Shown piece by piece: positions 1 through 6,077 of a stretch of DNA of 9,633 bases. Source of the stretch: Actinomycetota bacterium (lineage in GTDB: Bacteria > Actinomycetota > UBA4738 > HRBIN12). The position numbers and the translations under genes are program-made. The notes under the pieces are model-generated. The model saw only the letters and a list, made by a program, of their open reading frames with translations, made no database searches and was not told the origin of the DNA. Where the stretch lies: contig VAYF01000064.1 in the NCBI GenBank assembly GCA_005883885.1, positions 1 through 9,633 of the forward strand. The letters are read 5' to 3'. The stretch's first letter is position 1. The number at the start of each line of letters is the position of its first letter.

Positions 1-95
1 GCCCGCTGGACCAGGTACCGCTCCCAGTGGAGCTGCTCGTCGCGCTCGAAGGCATCGAGCGGCTGGAACACGCGGAGATAGGCGGAAGGGACCAC
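1..95 (-). CDS. Unrecognised protein, N-terminal fragment, cut by left edge
   Basis: Reading leftward from a GTG at 95-93, the frame stays open to the window edge and gives about 31 residues beginning VVPSAYLRVFQPLDAF and continuing ERDEQLHWERYLVQR. The composition (aromatic, acidic, amphipathic) looks like real protein, unlike the Arg/Pro/Ala-rich text typical of wrong frames in this DNA. A GGGAG lies 4 nt before the GTG, and a TAGACT hexamer lies 10 nt before it. The gene is divergent from the 2-oxoacid dehydrogenase cluster, with 68 bp between start codons. I do not recognise a family with certainty and assign no function; most of the gene lies outside the window. Confidence 0.6.
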   Translation of the reverse strand, partial: MVPSAYLRVFQPLDAFERDEQLHWERYLVQR

Positions 96-105
96 AGCGC
101 TCCCG

Positions 106-111
106 AGTCTA
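106..111 (-). promoter_or_regulatory. Candidate -10 element (TAGACT) for the leftward gene
   Basis: On the minus strand TAGACT matches TANNNT and sits 10 nt before the GTG at 95, so a transcript would start at or very near the start codon. No convincing -35 hexamer is visible. A GGGAG lies between the two, so a short-leader transcript is equally possible. Inference from spacing only. Confidence 0.22.
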
Positions 112-128
112 GCGAGGTGACGTTCCCC

Positions 129-134
129 TATCCT
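129..134 (+). promoter_or_regulatory. Candidate -10 element (TATCCT) for the dehydrogenase cluster
   Basis: TATCCT matches TANNNT and would place transcription start near 141, leaving a leader of about 23 nt that contains the AAGGAG ribosome site at 150-155, 8 nt before the GTG at 164. No clear -35 box is seen. This is the only intergenic space upstream of the cluster in the window, so a promoter is expected here or farther left on the divergent side. Confidence 0.28.
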
Positions 135-163
135 CTCGGCATCCACGGCAAGGAGCTTCACGC

Positions 164-1225
164 GTGTCCGACGAACCCGAGCATGGGGCCGGGACCGAGC
201 CCGTGCGCATCCTCGCGCCCGACGGCTCCCCGGTCGGTGACGCTGACGTGGGGCTCTCTCCCGAGGAGCTCAGAGAGTTGCTGCGCTGGATGGTCCTCGC
301 CCGCCGCCTGGACCGCGAATGCGTCGCGCTCCAGCGCCAGGGCGAGCTGACCGTCTACCCCGGGTTCGAGGGACAGGAGGCGGCGCAGGTCGGGAGCGCC
401 TTCGCCCTAGGGCAACTCGATTTCGTCTGGCCGACGTTCCGAGAGCTCGCCGTCGCGCTGGTCCGGGGCGTCGACGCCGTCCAGTACCTGCAGTACCACC
501 GCGGGACGTGGCACGGCGGCCCGTACGACCCGCGCGCCACGCGGTTCGGCCCGATCTGCATCCCGATCGCGACCCAGCTCCCCCATGCCGCCGGCTACGC
601 CTTGGGGCAGCGGCTCGACGGGTCCGACGCGGTCACGATGGCGTACTTCGGCGACGGATCGACGAGCGAAGGGGACTTCCACGAGGCGGCGAACCTGGCG
701 GGCGTCTGGCGCCTGCCGATGGTGCTGTTCTGTCAGAACAACGGCTGGGCGATCAGCCTGCCGTCCTCGGAGCAGACGGCGGGCGAGATCTGGCGCCGGG
801 CGGAGGGCTACGGGTTCCCGGGCGTCCGGGTCGACGGGAACGACGTGCTCGCGGTGCATCGGGCCACCGCTCGCGCGCTCGAGCGCGCACGCCGAGGTGA
901 CGGGCCCACGCTGATCGAGGCGATGACCTACCGGATCGGAGCGCACTCGACGGCCGACGACGCGACCCGATACCGCGACGACGCCGAGGTGGAGCGCGCC
1001 CGCGCCGCGGATCCGATCGCACGGTTCCGGAGCTGGCTCCTCGCCGCCGGCCACGCCGACGACCGGTTCGTGACGGCGTGCGAGGAGCAGGCGGATGCGT
1101 TCGCACTCGAGGTCCGGACCGGCGTGATCGCGACGCCGGCGCCACCTGCCGAGTGGATGTTCGACTGGGTGTACGCGGACCCGCCGCCCTCCCTCGGGCG
1201 GCAGCGGGACGAGGCGCTCGGATGA
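164..1225 (+). CDS. 2-oxoacid dehydrogenase E1 component, alpha subunit (branched-chain type likely)
   Basis: This is the thiamine-diphosphate-binding alpha subunit of a 2-oxoacid dehydrogenase E1, which decarboxylates a 2-oxoacid and passes the acyl group to lipoylated E2. It has 353 residues, normal for the family. The ThDP/Mg motif runs from GDG (163-165) to NN (192-193) within a typical Rossmann-like domain. The loop at 257-271 (YRIGAHSTADDATRYR) follows the branched-chain pattern RIGxHSTxDD rather than the pyruvate dehydrogenase pattern GHSMSD, so branched-chain 2-oxoacids are the more likely substrate. The GTG start at 164 is supported by AAGGAG at 150-155. The stop overlaps the beta-subunit ATG (ATGA at 1222-1225), indicating translational coupling. 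Substrate identity is inference; pyruvate or acetoin cannot be excluded. Confidence 0.93.
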   Translation: MSDEPEHGAGTEPVRILAPDGSPVGDADVGLSPEELRELLRWMVLARRLDRECVALQRQGELTVYPGFEGQEAAQVGSAFALGQLDFVWPTFRELAVALVRGVDAVQYLQYHRGTWHGGPYDPRATRFGPICIPIATQLPHAAGYALGQRLDGSDAVTMAYFGDGSTSEGDFHEAANLAGVWRLPMVLFCQNNGWAISLPSSEQTAGEIWRRAEGYGFPGVRVDGNDVLAVHRATARALERARRGDGPTLIEAMTYRIGAHSTADDATRYRDDAEVERARAADPIARFRSWLLAAGHADDRFVTACEEQADAFALEVRTGVIATPAPPAEWMFDWVYADPPPSLGRQRDEALG

Positions 1226-2196
1226 CGGAGTGGACGATGTCGGGCGCGCTCAACCGGGCGCTGTACGACGCGCTGGCCGAGGACCCTCGTGTCCTCGTGT
1301 TCGGCGAGGACGTGGGGCGATCCGGTGGCGTGTTCCGGGTGACCGACGGGCTCCAGGCCGAGTACGGAGAGGCTCGCGTCTTCGACACTCCCATCAGCGA
1401 AGCGGGGATCGCCGGAGCCGCCGTCGGGCTGTGTTTCGCCGGATGGCGGCCGGTGGTCGAGATGCAGTTCGACGCGTTCAGCTATCCGGCGATGGAGCAG
1501 GTGGTCGATCACGTCGCGAAGATGCGCATGCGCGTCCGCGGTCGCGTCGACATGTCGATCACGCTGCGGATCCCCGCGTTCGGCGGCATCAAAGGGAAGG
1601 AGCACCACGGCGAGAGCCCCGAGACGTACTACGCCCACACGGCCGGGCTCAAGGTGGTGGCGCCGTCGTCGGCCTTGGATGCCTACCGGTTGTTGCGGCA
1701 GGCGATCGCGGATCCCGACCCGGTGATCGTGCTCGAACCGAAGGCCCGGTACTGGTCGAAGGAATCGGGGGAGCTCGCGAGCGACGGCCCGGGGATCGGC
1801 AACGCCCGGGTGCTCCGCGACGGCGAGAACGTGACGTTGATGGCTTGGGGCGCGATGGTGGCTCGAGTGCTTGATTCGGCGGCGATCCTGGCGGACGAGG
1901 CGATCAGCGCCCGCGTCGTCGACCTGCGGAGCCTGTCCCCGCTTGACGACGCGGTCCTGGAACGGTGCGCCCGCGAGACCGGCCGCGTCGTGGTTGTGCA
2001 CGAGGCGCCGCGTTCGGTCGGCCTGGGCGCCGAGGTCGCGGCCCGCATCATGGAACTCGCGTTCGATCACCTGCAGGCGCCCGTGGCGCGGGTGACCGGC
2101 TGGGATACGCCCTACCCGCCGGCGTCGCTCGAACAGCTCTACCTCCCGAGCGTCGAGCGGATCTGCGACGCGGCCCGGAAGGTGGTGGCGTACTAG
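1222..2196 (+). CDS. 2-oxoacid dehydrogenase E1 component, beta subunit
   Basis: This is the partner of the alpha subunit in an alpha2beta2 E1 heterotetramer. The protein has 324 residues, normal length. Recognisable beta-subunit blocks are FGEDVG (28-32), DTPISEAGIAG (55-65, with the Glu at 60 that activates the ThDP aminopyrimidine), the HHGESPETYYAHTAGLKVV region near 130-150, and a C-terminal transketolase-like domain with VVVVHEAPRSVGLGAEVAA and GWDTPYPP. The frame is open farther upstream, but the ATG at 1222 is preferred because it overlaps the alpha-subunit TGA by 4 bp and gives the family's usual N-terminus (MTEWTMSGALNRAL). The TAG at 2194-2196 abuts the E2 ATG. Together these features indicate one polycistronic, coupled unit. 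Confidence 0.93.
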   Translation: MTEWTMSGALNRALYDALAEDPRVLVFGEDVGRSGGVFRVTDGLQAEYGEARVFDTPISEAGIAGAAVGLCFAGWRPVVEMQFDAFSYPAMEQVVDHVAKMRMRVRGRVDMSITLRIPAFGGIKGKEHHGESPETYYAHTAGLKVVAPSSALDAYRLLRQAIADPDPVIVLEPKARYWSKESGELASDGPGIGNARVLRDGENVTLMAWGAMVARVLDSAAILADEAISARVVDLRSLSPLDDAVLERCARETGRVVVVHEAPRSVGLGAEVAARIMELAFDHLQAPVARVTGWDTPYPPASLEQLYLPSVERICDAARKVVAY

Positions 2197-3180
2197 ATGG
2201 CCGAGCGGGTCTTCGCGATGCCGGATCTCGGCGAAGGGCTCGAGGAGGGCCGGATCGTGCGGTGGTTGGTCGCCGAGGGCGCTACGGTGGAGCTGAACCA
2301 GCCTCTGGTGGAGGTCGAGACCGCGAAAGCGGTCGTCGAGATCCCGTCGCCGTTCGCTGGGGTGATACAGGCCCTGCACGGGTCCGACGGCGAGGACGTG
2401 CCGGTCGGGCGACCCCTCGTCACGTTCGAGGTCACCGGAGGAGCGGTCGCCTACCACGCGATGGTGTCCGTCGATCAGCCATCGTCGGGCCCGGTGCCGG
2501 CGACACCACCCGTGCGGAAGCTCGCCAAGGAGCTCGGCGTCGACATCCAGACCGTTCGTGGCACCGGAACGCACGCGCGCGTGACCGAGGAGGACGTTCG
2601 ATCGGCTGCGGAGGGGGTGAACGTCACCGAGCCGTTCCGGGCGGAGCTGGGCGTGTCGCCGCTACCGGTAGTCGTGGCGGCCCTCTGCCGCGTCGCCACC
2701 GACCATCCGCTGATCAACGCCCGTTGGTCCTCGGAGGCGATCCTCGCGGCGAACGCGATCAACGTCGGGCTCGCGATCGACACCCAGCGAGGACTCGTCG
2801 TAGCGGTCATCCACGATGCGCAGGCCCTCGGGATCGCTCAGATCGCGGCGAAGAGCACGCGGCTAGCCGAGGGAGCGCGCGCCGGCTCCCTCACCCCGAA
2901 CGACATCGCCGGCGCCACGATCGCCGTCTCCAACACCGGCTCTTACGGGAGCGAAGCGGGGACACCGATCCTGGCGCCGGGTACGAGCGTCACGCTCGCG
3001 GTCGGCGTCATCGCAGATCGTGCGCTCGTCGTCGACGGCCAGGTGGTGGCGCGGCCGGCCGCGACGCTTTCGCTCACGTTCGATCACCGCGTACTGGACG
3101 GCGCCGCGGCCGGCCGCGCCCTCACCGAGCTCGTCGACCTGTTGCAGTCGGACGAACGTTTGCGAGACTTGCCGCGATGA
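2197..3180 (+). CDS. 2-oxoacid dehydrogenase E2 (dihydrolipoamide acyltransferase), short catalytic domain
   Basis: E2 is the lipoyl-bearing core that accepts the acyl group from E1 and transfers it to CoA. Visible domains: a single lipoyl domain (1-79) with the modifiable Lys44 in ETAKAVVEIPSP, a variant of ETDKA I associate with branched-chain E2s; a short Pro/Ser linker; a peripheral subunit-binding domain (about 104-138, VRKLAKELGVD...GTGTHARVTEEDV); and the acyltransferase domain (about 146-327) ending in DHRVLDG with catalytic His297 and Asp301. Oddity: family members normally carry, between the binding domain and the segment aligning to SPLPVVVAALCRVATDHPLINARW, about 40-50 residues including a GxRxxIAxxM helix. 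That stretch is absent here without any frame break, so the protein has 327 residues instead of 400 or more. The start abuts the E1 beta stop; the TGA overlaps the next ATG. Confidence 0.9.
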   Translation: MAERVFAMPDLGEGLEEGRIVRWLVAEGATVELNQPLVEVETAKAVVEIPSPFAGVIQALHGSDGEDVPVGRPLVTFEVTGGAVAYHAMVSVDQPSSGPVPATPPVRKLAKELGVDIQTVRGTGTHARVTEEDVRSAAEGVNVTEPFRAELGVSPLPVVVAALCRVATDHPLINARWSSEAILAANAINVGLAIDTQRGLVVAVIHDAQALGIAQIAAKSTRLAEGARAGSLTPNDIAGATIAVSNTGSYGSEAGTPILAPGTSVTLAVGVIADRALVVDGQVVARPAATLSLTFDHRVLDGAAAGRALTELVDLLQSDERLRDLPR

Positions 3181-4103
3181 AGATCGCGTCACTGCTCCCG
3201 TCGGCGACCGAGATCGTCTACGCGCTCGGGCTCGGCGACGACCTGATCGGCGTGACCGACGAGTGCGACTACCCGCCGGATGCCGTCACCAAGCCGGTCA
3301 TCTCGCGGAGCGCGCTCCCCCAGGGCCGCATCCAGGCCCCGCGGGAGATCGACGAGGCGGTGCGCGCCAAGGTGGGGCAGGGCGCCGGCGCGGAAGGGCA
3401 GCTCTACATCCTCGACACCGAGCTGCTGCGCCGAGAGCAGCCCGACGTGATCCTCACGCAGGACCTCTGTCGCGTCTGCGCCGTGCCGTCGGGCCAGGTG
3501 AAGCGCGCTCTGGAACAGCTCGGCCTCCCGGATGCGAAGGTCATCTCGCTCGATCCCCACACGTTCGAAGAGGTGGTCGCGCAGATCGACGCGGTCGGCG
3601 CGATGCTCGATCGCGCCGACCGCGCCGCCTCGATCACCGCGGCCATGCGCGACCGGATCGCGAAGGTTCGCGACACGGCCAAGCGCGTCCCGACGGTCAG
3701 CGTGTTCGCGCTGGAATGGTCCGACCCGCCGTTCGCCGCGGGGCACTGGATCCCGGACATGATCGAGATCGTCGGCGGGACGCCGGTCCTCGCGGAGAAG
3801 GGCCAGCCGAGTCGCGAGGTCGCCTGGCACGAGGTCCGCGTCGCGGCACCAGAGGTGACCGTCTTCATGCCGTGCGGGTACTACCTGGAGGAGGCCGAGG
3901 AAGAGGCGGACCGCTTCTTGGATCAGGCCGAGTTCGCGGACACGCCCGCGGTTCGCAACGGCAACGTGTATGCGGTCGACGCCACGTCGTACTTCTCCAG
4001 GCCGGGACCGAGGATCGTCGACGGCCTCGAGATCCTCGCATGGGCCGTGCATCCGGAGTCCTACCCCACGCCGCCGGACGGGACGATCTCGAAGCTCCGA
4101 TAG
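3177..4103 (+). CDS. BtuF-like cobalamin-binding protein, no signal peptide
   Basis: This is a periplasmic-binding-protein fold (TroA/BtuF superfamily) protein of 308 residues. The N-terminus MKIASLLPSATEIVYALGLG is the first strand of the BtuF fold itself, with no secretion signal or lipobox before it. Other hallmarks are TDECDYP (27-33), TQDLCRVCAV (95-103, Cys98 and Cys101), SLDPHTFEEVVAQI (124-137), AGHWIPDMIEIVGG (188-201) and SRPGPRIVDGLEILA near the C-terminus. Members with this DLCxVCAV motif are usually annotated as cobalamin-binding proteins and often stand alone without BtuCD. The start is fixed by the ATGA overlap with the E2 stop; no transporter permease or ATPase gene is nearby. 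A role in B12 handling near a branched-chain degradation complex is plausible, since propionyl-CoA catabolism can use a B12-dependent mutase, but ligand and location are unproven. Confidence 0.82.
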   Translation: MKIASLLPSATEIVYALGLGDDLIGVTDECDYPPDAVTKPVISRSALPQGRIQAPREIDEAVRAKVGQGAGAEGQLYILDTELLRREQPDVILTQDLCRVCAVPSGQVKRALEQLGLPDAKVISLDPHTFEEVVAQIDAVGAMLDRADRAASITAAMRDRIAKVRDTAKRVPTVSVFALEWSDPPFAAGHWIPDMIEIVGGTPVLAEKGQPSREVAWHEVRVAAPEVTVFMPCGYYLEEAEEEADRFLDQAEFADTPAVRNGNVYAVDATSYFSRPGPRIVDGLEILAWAVHPESYPTPPDGTISKLR

Positions 4104-4106
4104 GCT
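4101..4106 (+). promoter_or_regulatory. Candidate -10 element (TAGGCT) before the nucleoside phosphorylase
   Basis: TAGGCT ends 6 nt before the ATG at 4113, close to the distance expected for a leaderless start. Its first three bases are the stop codon of the BtuF-like gene, so the match may be partly coincidental. No -35 box is evident. The same hexamer recurs at 4909-4914. Confidence 0.28.
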
Positions 4107-4112
4107 CGCCCG

Positions 4113-4880
4113 ATGAAACGGGAGGACGCTCCCATCCTCGAGTTCGACCCGTCCCCGACCGCGGTGATCGAGCCCACCGAGCACATCGACCCTACCGACA
4201 TCCCTCGCCACGCCGTGCTGTGCTTCTTCCAAGACGTGATCGCGAAGGCGGTCGACGAGTTCGACGGCCGCGAGATCGACGAGGTCCGCTCCGAGATCGG
4301 GCTCGTGCCCGTGTACGAGTTGGACTTCGAGGGCTCGCGGCTCGCCCTCGTGCACCCAGGGGTGGGCGCGCCGCTCGCGGCCGGGTTCCTGGAGGAGCTG
4401 ATCGCACGTGGCGTCACGCGCGTGATCGCTTGCGGCGGCGCCGGCGTGCTCGTCCCCGAGATCGCGCTTGGACACGTGATCGTCCCGACGGCCGCGATCC
4501 GCGATGAGGGGACCAGCTACCACTACCTCGCACCGTCCCGAGAGGTCCAACCATCACCTGAAGCCGTGGCCGCGATCGTCGCAACGCTCGAACGGCACGG
4601 TGTCCCGCACGTGACCGGCAAGACGTGGACCACCGACGCCCTGTACCGGGAGACTCGCGAGAAGGCTGCGCGTCGCGTCGCCGAGGGGTGCCTCACCGTC
4701 GAGATGGAGGCCGCGGCGTTCTTCGCCGTGGCCCGATTCCGGGGGATCGCCTTCGGCCAGTTGCTCTACGCCGGGGACGACCTGTCGGGTGACGTCTGGA
4801 ACTCCCGCGGGTGGGACGGCCACGAGACCGGCCGCCAACTGCTGTTCCGGCTGGCGGCGGAAGCCGTGCTGGCGTTGTAG
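4113..4880 (+). CDS. Nucleoside phosphorylase (PNP/uridine phosphorylase superfamily)
   Basis: This soluble enzyme is predicted to cleave the N-glycosidic bond of a nucleoside with phosphate, giving a free base and pentose-1-phosphate, for salvage. It has 255 residues, the family's usual size. Family signatures are the phosphate/base loop region VHPGVGAPLAAGFLEELIARGVTRVIACGGAG (80-110 region), DEGTSYHYL (131-139), the TDALYRET segment (174-181) and VEMEAAAFFAVA (196-207), where Met198-Glu199 correspond to the ribose-binding pair. AGDDLSGDVW (220-229) holds the acidic residues near the base site. The layout is closest to uridine-phosphorylase-like members, but base specificity cannot be read from sequence. 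It lies 9 bp after the BtuF-like gene and may be read from its own -10-like site as well as from the upstream unit. Confidence 0.86.
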   Translation: MKREDAPILEFDPSPTAVIEPTEHIDPTDIPRHAVLCFFQDVIAKAVDEFDGREIDEVRSEIGLVPVYELDFEGSRLALVHPGVGAPLAAGFLEELIARGVTRVIACGGAGVLVPEIALGHVIVPTAAIRDEGTSYHYLAPSREVQPSPEAVAAIVATLERHGVPHVTGKTWTTDALYRETREKAARRVAEGCLTVEMEAAAFFAVARFRGIAFGQLLYAGDDLSGDVWNSRGWDGHETGRQLLFRLAAEAVLAL

Positions 4881-4908
4881 CGACCGGGTTGGGACCTGTT
4901 CCGTTCGC

Positions 4909-4914
4909 TAGGCT
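4909..4914 (+). promoter_or_regulatory. Candidate -10 element (TAGGCT) for the SH3-like/kal unit
   Basis: This site lies in the 43-bp gap between the nucleoside phosphorylase and the next ATG. TAGGCT ends 9 nt before the ATG at 4924, and no purine-rich ribosome site lies in between (sequence ACGCACCTC). That suits a leaderless transcript. TTGGGA at 4889-4894 could be a -35 box but its 14-nt spacing is short. Confidence 0.38.
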
Positions 4915-4923
4915 ACGCACCTC

Positions 4924-5133
4924 ATGAAGCGGGAGAACCTCGTGACGCCCGGGGACCTCGGCAAGCGCGTCTCGTTCCAGTTCGAGCTTCCGAACGGATA
5001 CCTGTCCGAGGCCGTCGGGACCCTCGAGCGCTGGGACGAGGAGGCCGAGACCTACTTCGTCCGCAAGAAGGACGGCTCCGAGGTTCGCGTACCGGTGCGC
5101 GGCGTCCTCTTCGGCAAGGTGGTCCCTGGATGA
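4924..5133 (+). CDS. Small SH3-like domain protein
   Basis: A 69-residue protein, rich in beta-strand-like text: LVTPGDLGKRVSFQFELPNG, then a GTLERWDEEAETYFVRKKDG hairpin and EVRVPVRGVLFGKVVPG. This pattern (G-R-V-x-x-R..., G-x-L-x-x-W, V-R-x-x-x-G, V-P-x-x-x-V-x-x-G-K-x-V-P) resembles the N-terminal SH3-like domain found ahead of the GNAT domain in actinobacterial Rv0428c-type acetyltransferases, but here it stands alone with no acetyltransferase after it. I recognise this by pattern only. There is no signal peptide or membrane segment. Its TGA overlaps the ATG of the Kal gene by 4 bp (5130-5133), so the two are very likely co-translated. Its function is unknown; binding to a partner protein or regulating Kal would be guesses. 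Confidence 0.8.
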   Translation: MKRENLVTPGDLGKRVSFQFELPNGYLSEAVGTLERWDEEAETYFVRKKDGSEVRVPVRGVLFGKVVPG

Positions 5134-5534
5134 GCGCGGCGGAACTGCCCTCGGCGCAGATCCGGCTGCGGCTCGGTCAGGAGGACGCGCATTACGGTGG
5201 CAACCTCGTCGCCGGTGCGACCCAGCTCAAGATCGTGGGCGACCTCATCACCGAGCTCGCGATGCGCTACGACGGCGACGAAGGCCTGTTCCGTGCGTAC
5301 GAGTCGGTGGAGTTCCTCGCGCCGCTCTACGCCGGAGACTGGATCGAGGCGACCGGACGGATCGTGAGCGTGGGGAACACGTCGCGCCGATGCGAGTTCG
5401 AGGTCCGGAAGATCGGCACGGCTCGCACGGACATCTCCGAGAGCGCGGCGGAGTTCCTGGACGAGCCGGTCGTCACGCTCCGAGCGGTCGGGACCACCGT
5501 GGTCCCGAAGGATCATCAGCGGTTCCCTCGCTGA
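5130..5534 (+). CDS. kal: 3-aminobutyryl-CoA ammonia lyase (Kal), hotdog fold
   Basis: This enzyme removes ammonia from L-3-aminobutyryl-CoA to give crotonyl-CoA, a step of the 3-keto-5-aminohexanoate route of lysine fermentation. The 134 residues match the Kal pattern nearly end to end: DAHYGGNLVAGATQLKIVGD (19-38), DGDEGLFRAYESVEFLAPLY (48-67), AGDWIEATGRIVSVGNTSRR (68-87), ARTDISESAAE (98-108) and a C-terminal VGTTVVPKDHQR. It is a single-domain hotdog protein of normal length. The start overlaps the stop of the 69-residue protein upstream. None of the other lysine-fermentation genes (kamA, kamDE, kdd, kce) is in the window, so the enzyme's role here may be isolated beta-amino-acyl-CoA deamination. 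The gene converges with the response regulator, 6 bp away. Confidence 0.85.
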   Translation: MSAAELPSAQIRLRLGQEDAHYGGNLVAGATQLKIVGDLITELAMRYDGDEGLFRAYESVEFLAPLYAGDWIEATGRIVSVGNTSRRCEFEVRKIGTARTDISESAAEFLDEPVVTLRAVGTTVVPKDHQRFPR

Positions 5535-5540
5535 GGAAGA

Positions 5541-5972
5541 TCAGCTGGCCTTTTGGAGGCCGTGGATCACCCCGAGCAGCTCGTCCATGTCGAACGGCTT
5601 CGGGACGTACGCGTCGACCCCGAGCTCCAGAGCGGTCGCGCGGTCGCTGCCGGAGGCGAGGGCGGTGACCATCACGACCCGGGGTCGTTCGTCGGCGGGG
5701 AGCTTCGCGAGCTCACGCATCACGGACCACCCGTCCATCCGGGGCATCATCACGTCGAGCACCATCAGCTCGGGGTGCTTCGCGGAGATCTGCGCCATCG
5801 CCTCGACGCCGTTGCGGGCAGTGCACACGTCGTAGCCCTCGGAGCCCAGCGCGAGCTCGAGCACCCACACGACCTCCGGCTCATCGTCGACGACGAGCAC
5901 GCGGTGGCCCTTCGACACGGGATCGATCCCATCCATATCCCAAGTAACGGGACGAAACGGCATCCCCTCCAT
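5541..5972 (-). CDS. Stand-alone response regulator receiver protein
   Basis: A CheY-like receiver with no output domain. After an N-terminal tail of about 22 residues come RVLVVDDEP (acidic pair Asp29-Asp30), the phospho-acceptor Asp73 in MVLDVMMPRMDG, switch Thr103 in MVTA and Lys125 in PKPFD; all conserved phosphorylation residues are present. The protein ends about 15 residues after PKPF, as in a bare receiver. The start is uncertain: the ATG at 5972 gives 143 residues and lacks a ribosome site, while the ATG at 5936 or the GTG at 5918 (giving MSKGHRVLVVDDE, with a GATGGGA 8 nt upstream) would look more typical. No histidine kinase is in the window, so its partner is elsewhere. It follows purM by 105 bp on the same strand. 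Confidence 0.88.
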   Translation of the reverse strand: MEGMPFRPVTWDMDGIDPVSKGHRVLVVDDEPEVVWVLELALGSEGYDVCTARNGVEAMAQISAKHPELMVLDVMMPRMDGWSVMRELAKLPADERPRVVMVTALASGSDRATALELGVDAYVPKPFDMDELLGVIHGLQKAS

Positions 5973-6006
5973 GCGTCATCGGTCGCGTTTCCGCACTCCG
6001 TCGAGA

Positions 6007-6022
6007 GGCCGACACGTCGGCC
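6007..6022 (-). terminator. GC-rich hairpin downstream of purM
   Basis: GGCCGA and TCGGCC form a perfect 6-bp stem around a 4-nt loop (CACG), in the 105-bp gap after the purM stop. On the minus strand it is followed by TCTCGACGG, with no T-run, so it is at best an L-shaped or Rho-assisted terminator. It could equally be a chance palindrome in GC-rich DNA. Confidence 0.25.
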
Positions 6023-6077
6023 GGACGCGGGTGCGCCGGGGGTGATGAGGGCGTAGTCACGACGCGCCAGTGCGAGC

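Noticed and set aside
928..2574. Long open frame on the minus strand (548 codons) opposite the dehydrogenase genes
   Set aside because: Its translation is rich in Arg/His/Asp/Gly with no family pattern, and it lies antisense to three clearly recognisable enzymes. It is a by-product of high-GC codon use.
1965..3176. Plus-strand frame reading into the BtuF-like gene from far upstream
   Set aside because: The upstream part overlaps E1 beta and E2 in another frame and is Arg/Gly-rich. The BtuF fold begins exactly at the ATG at 3177.
3189..4550. Long minus-strand open frame (453 codons) opposite the BtuF-like and phosphorylase genes
   Set aside because: Composition is typical of an antisense frame in GC-rich DNA, with no recognisable domain.
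5523..5538. Small inverted repeat at the convergent ends of kal and the response regulator
   Set aside because: Arms are only four bases (CCTC/GAGG or TTCC/GGAA) and lie inside the kal stop region; expected by chance.
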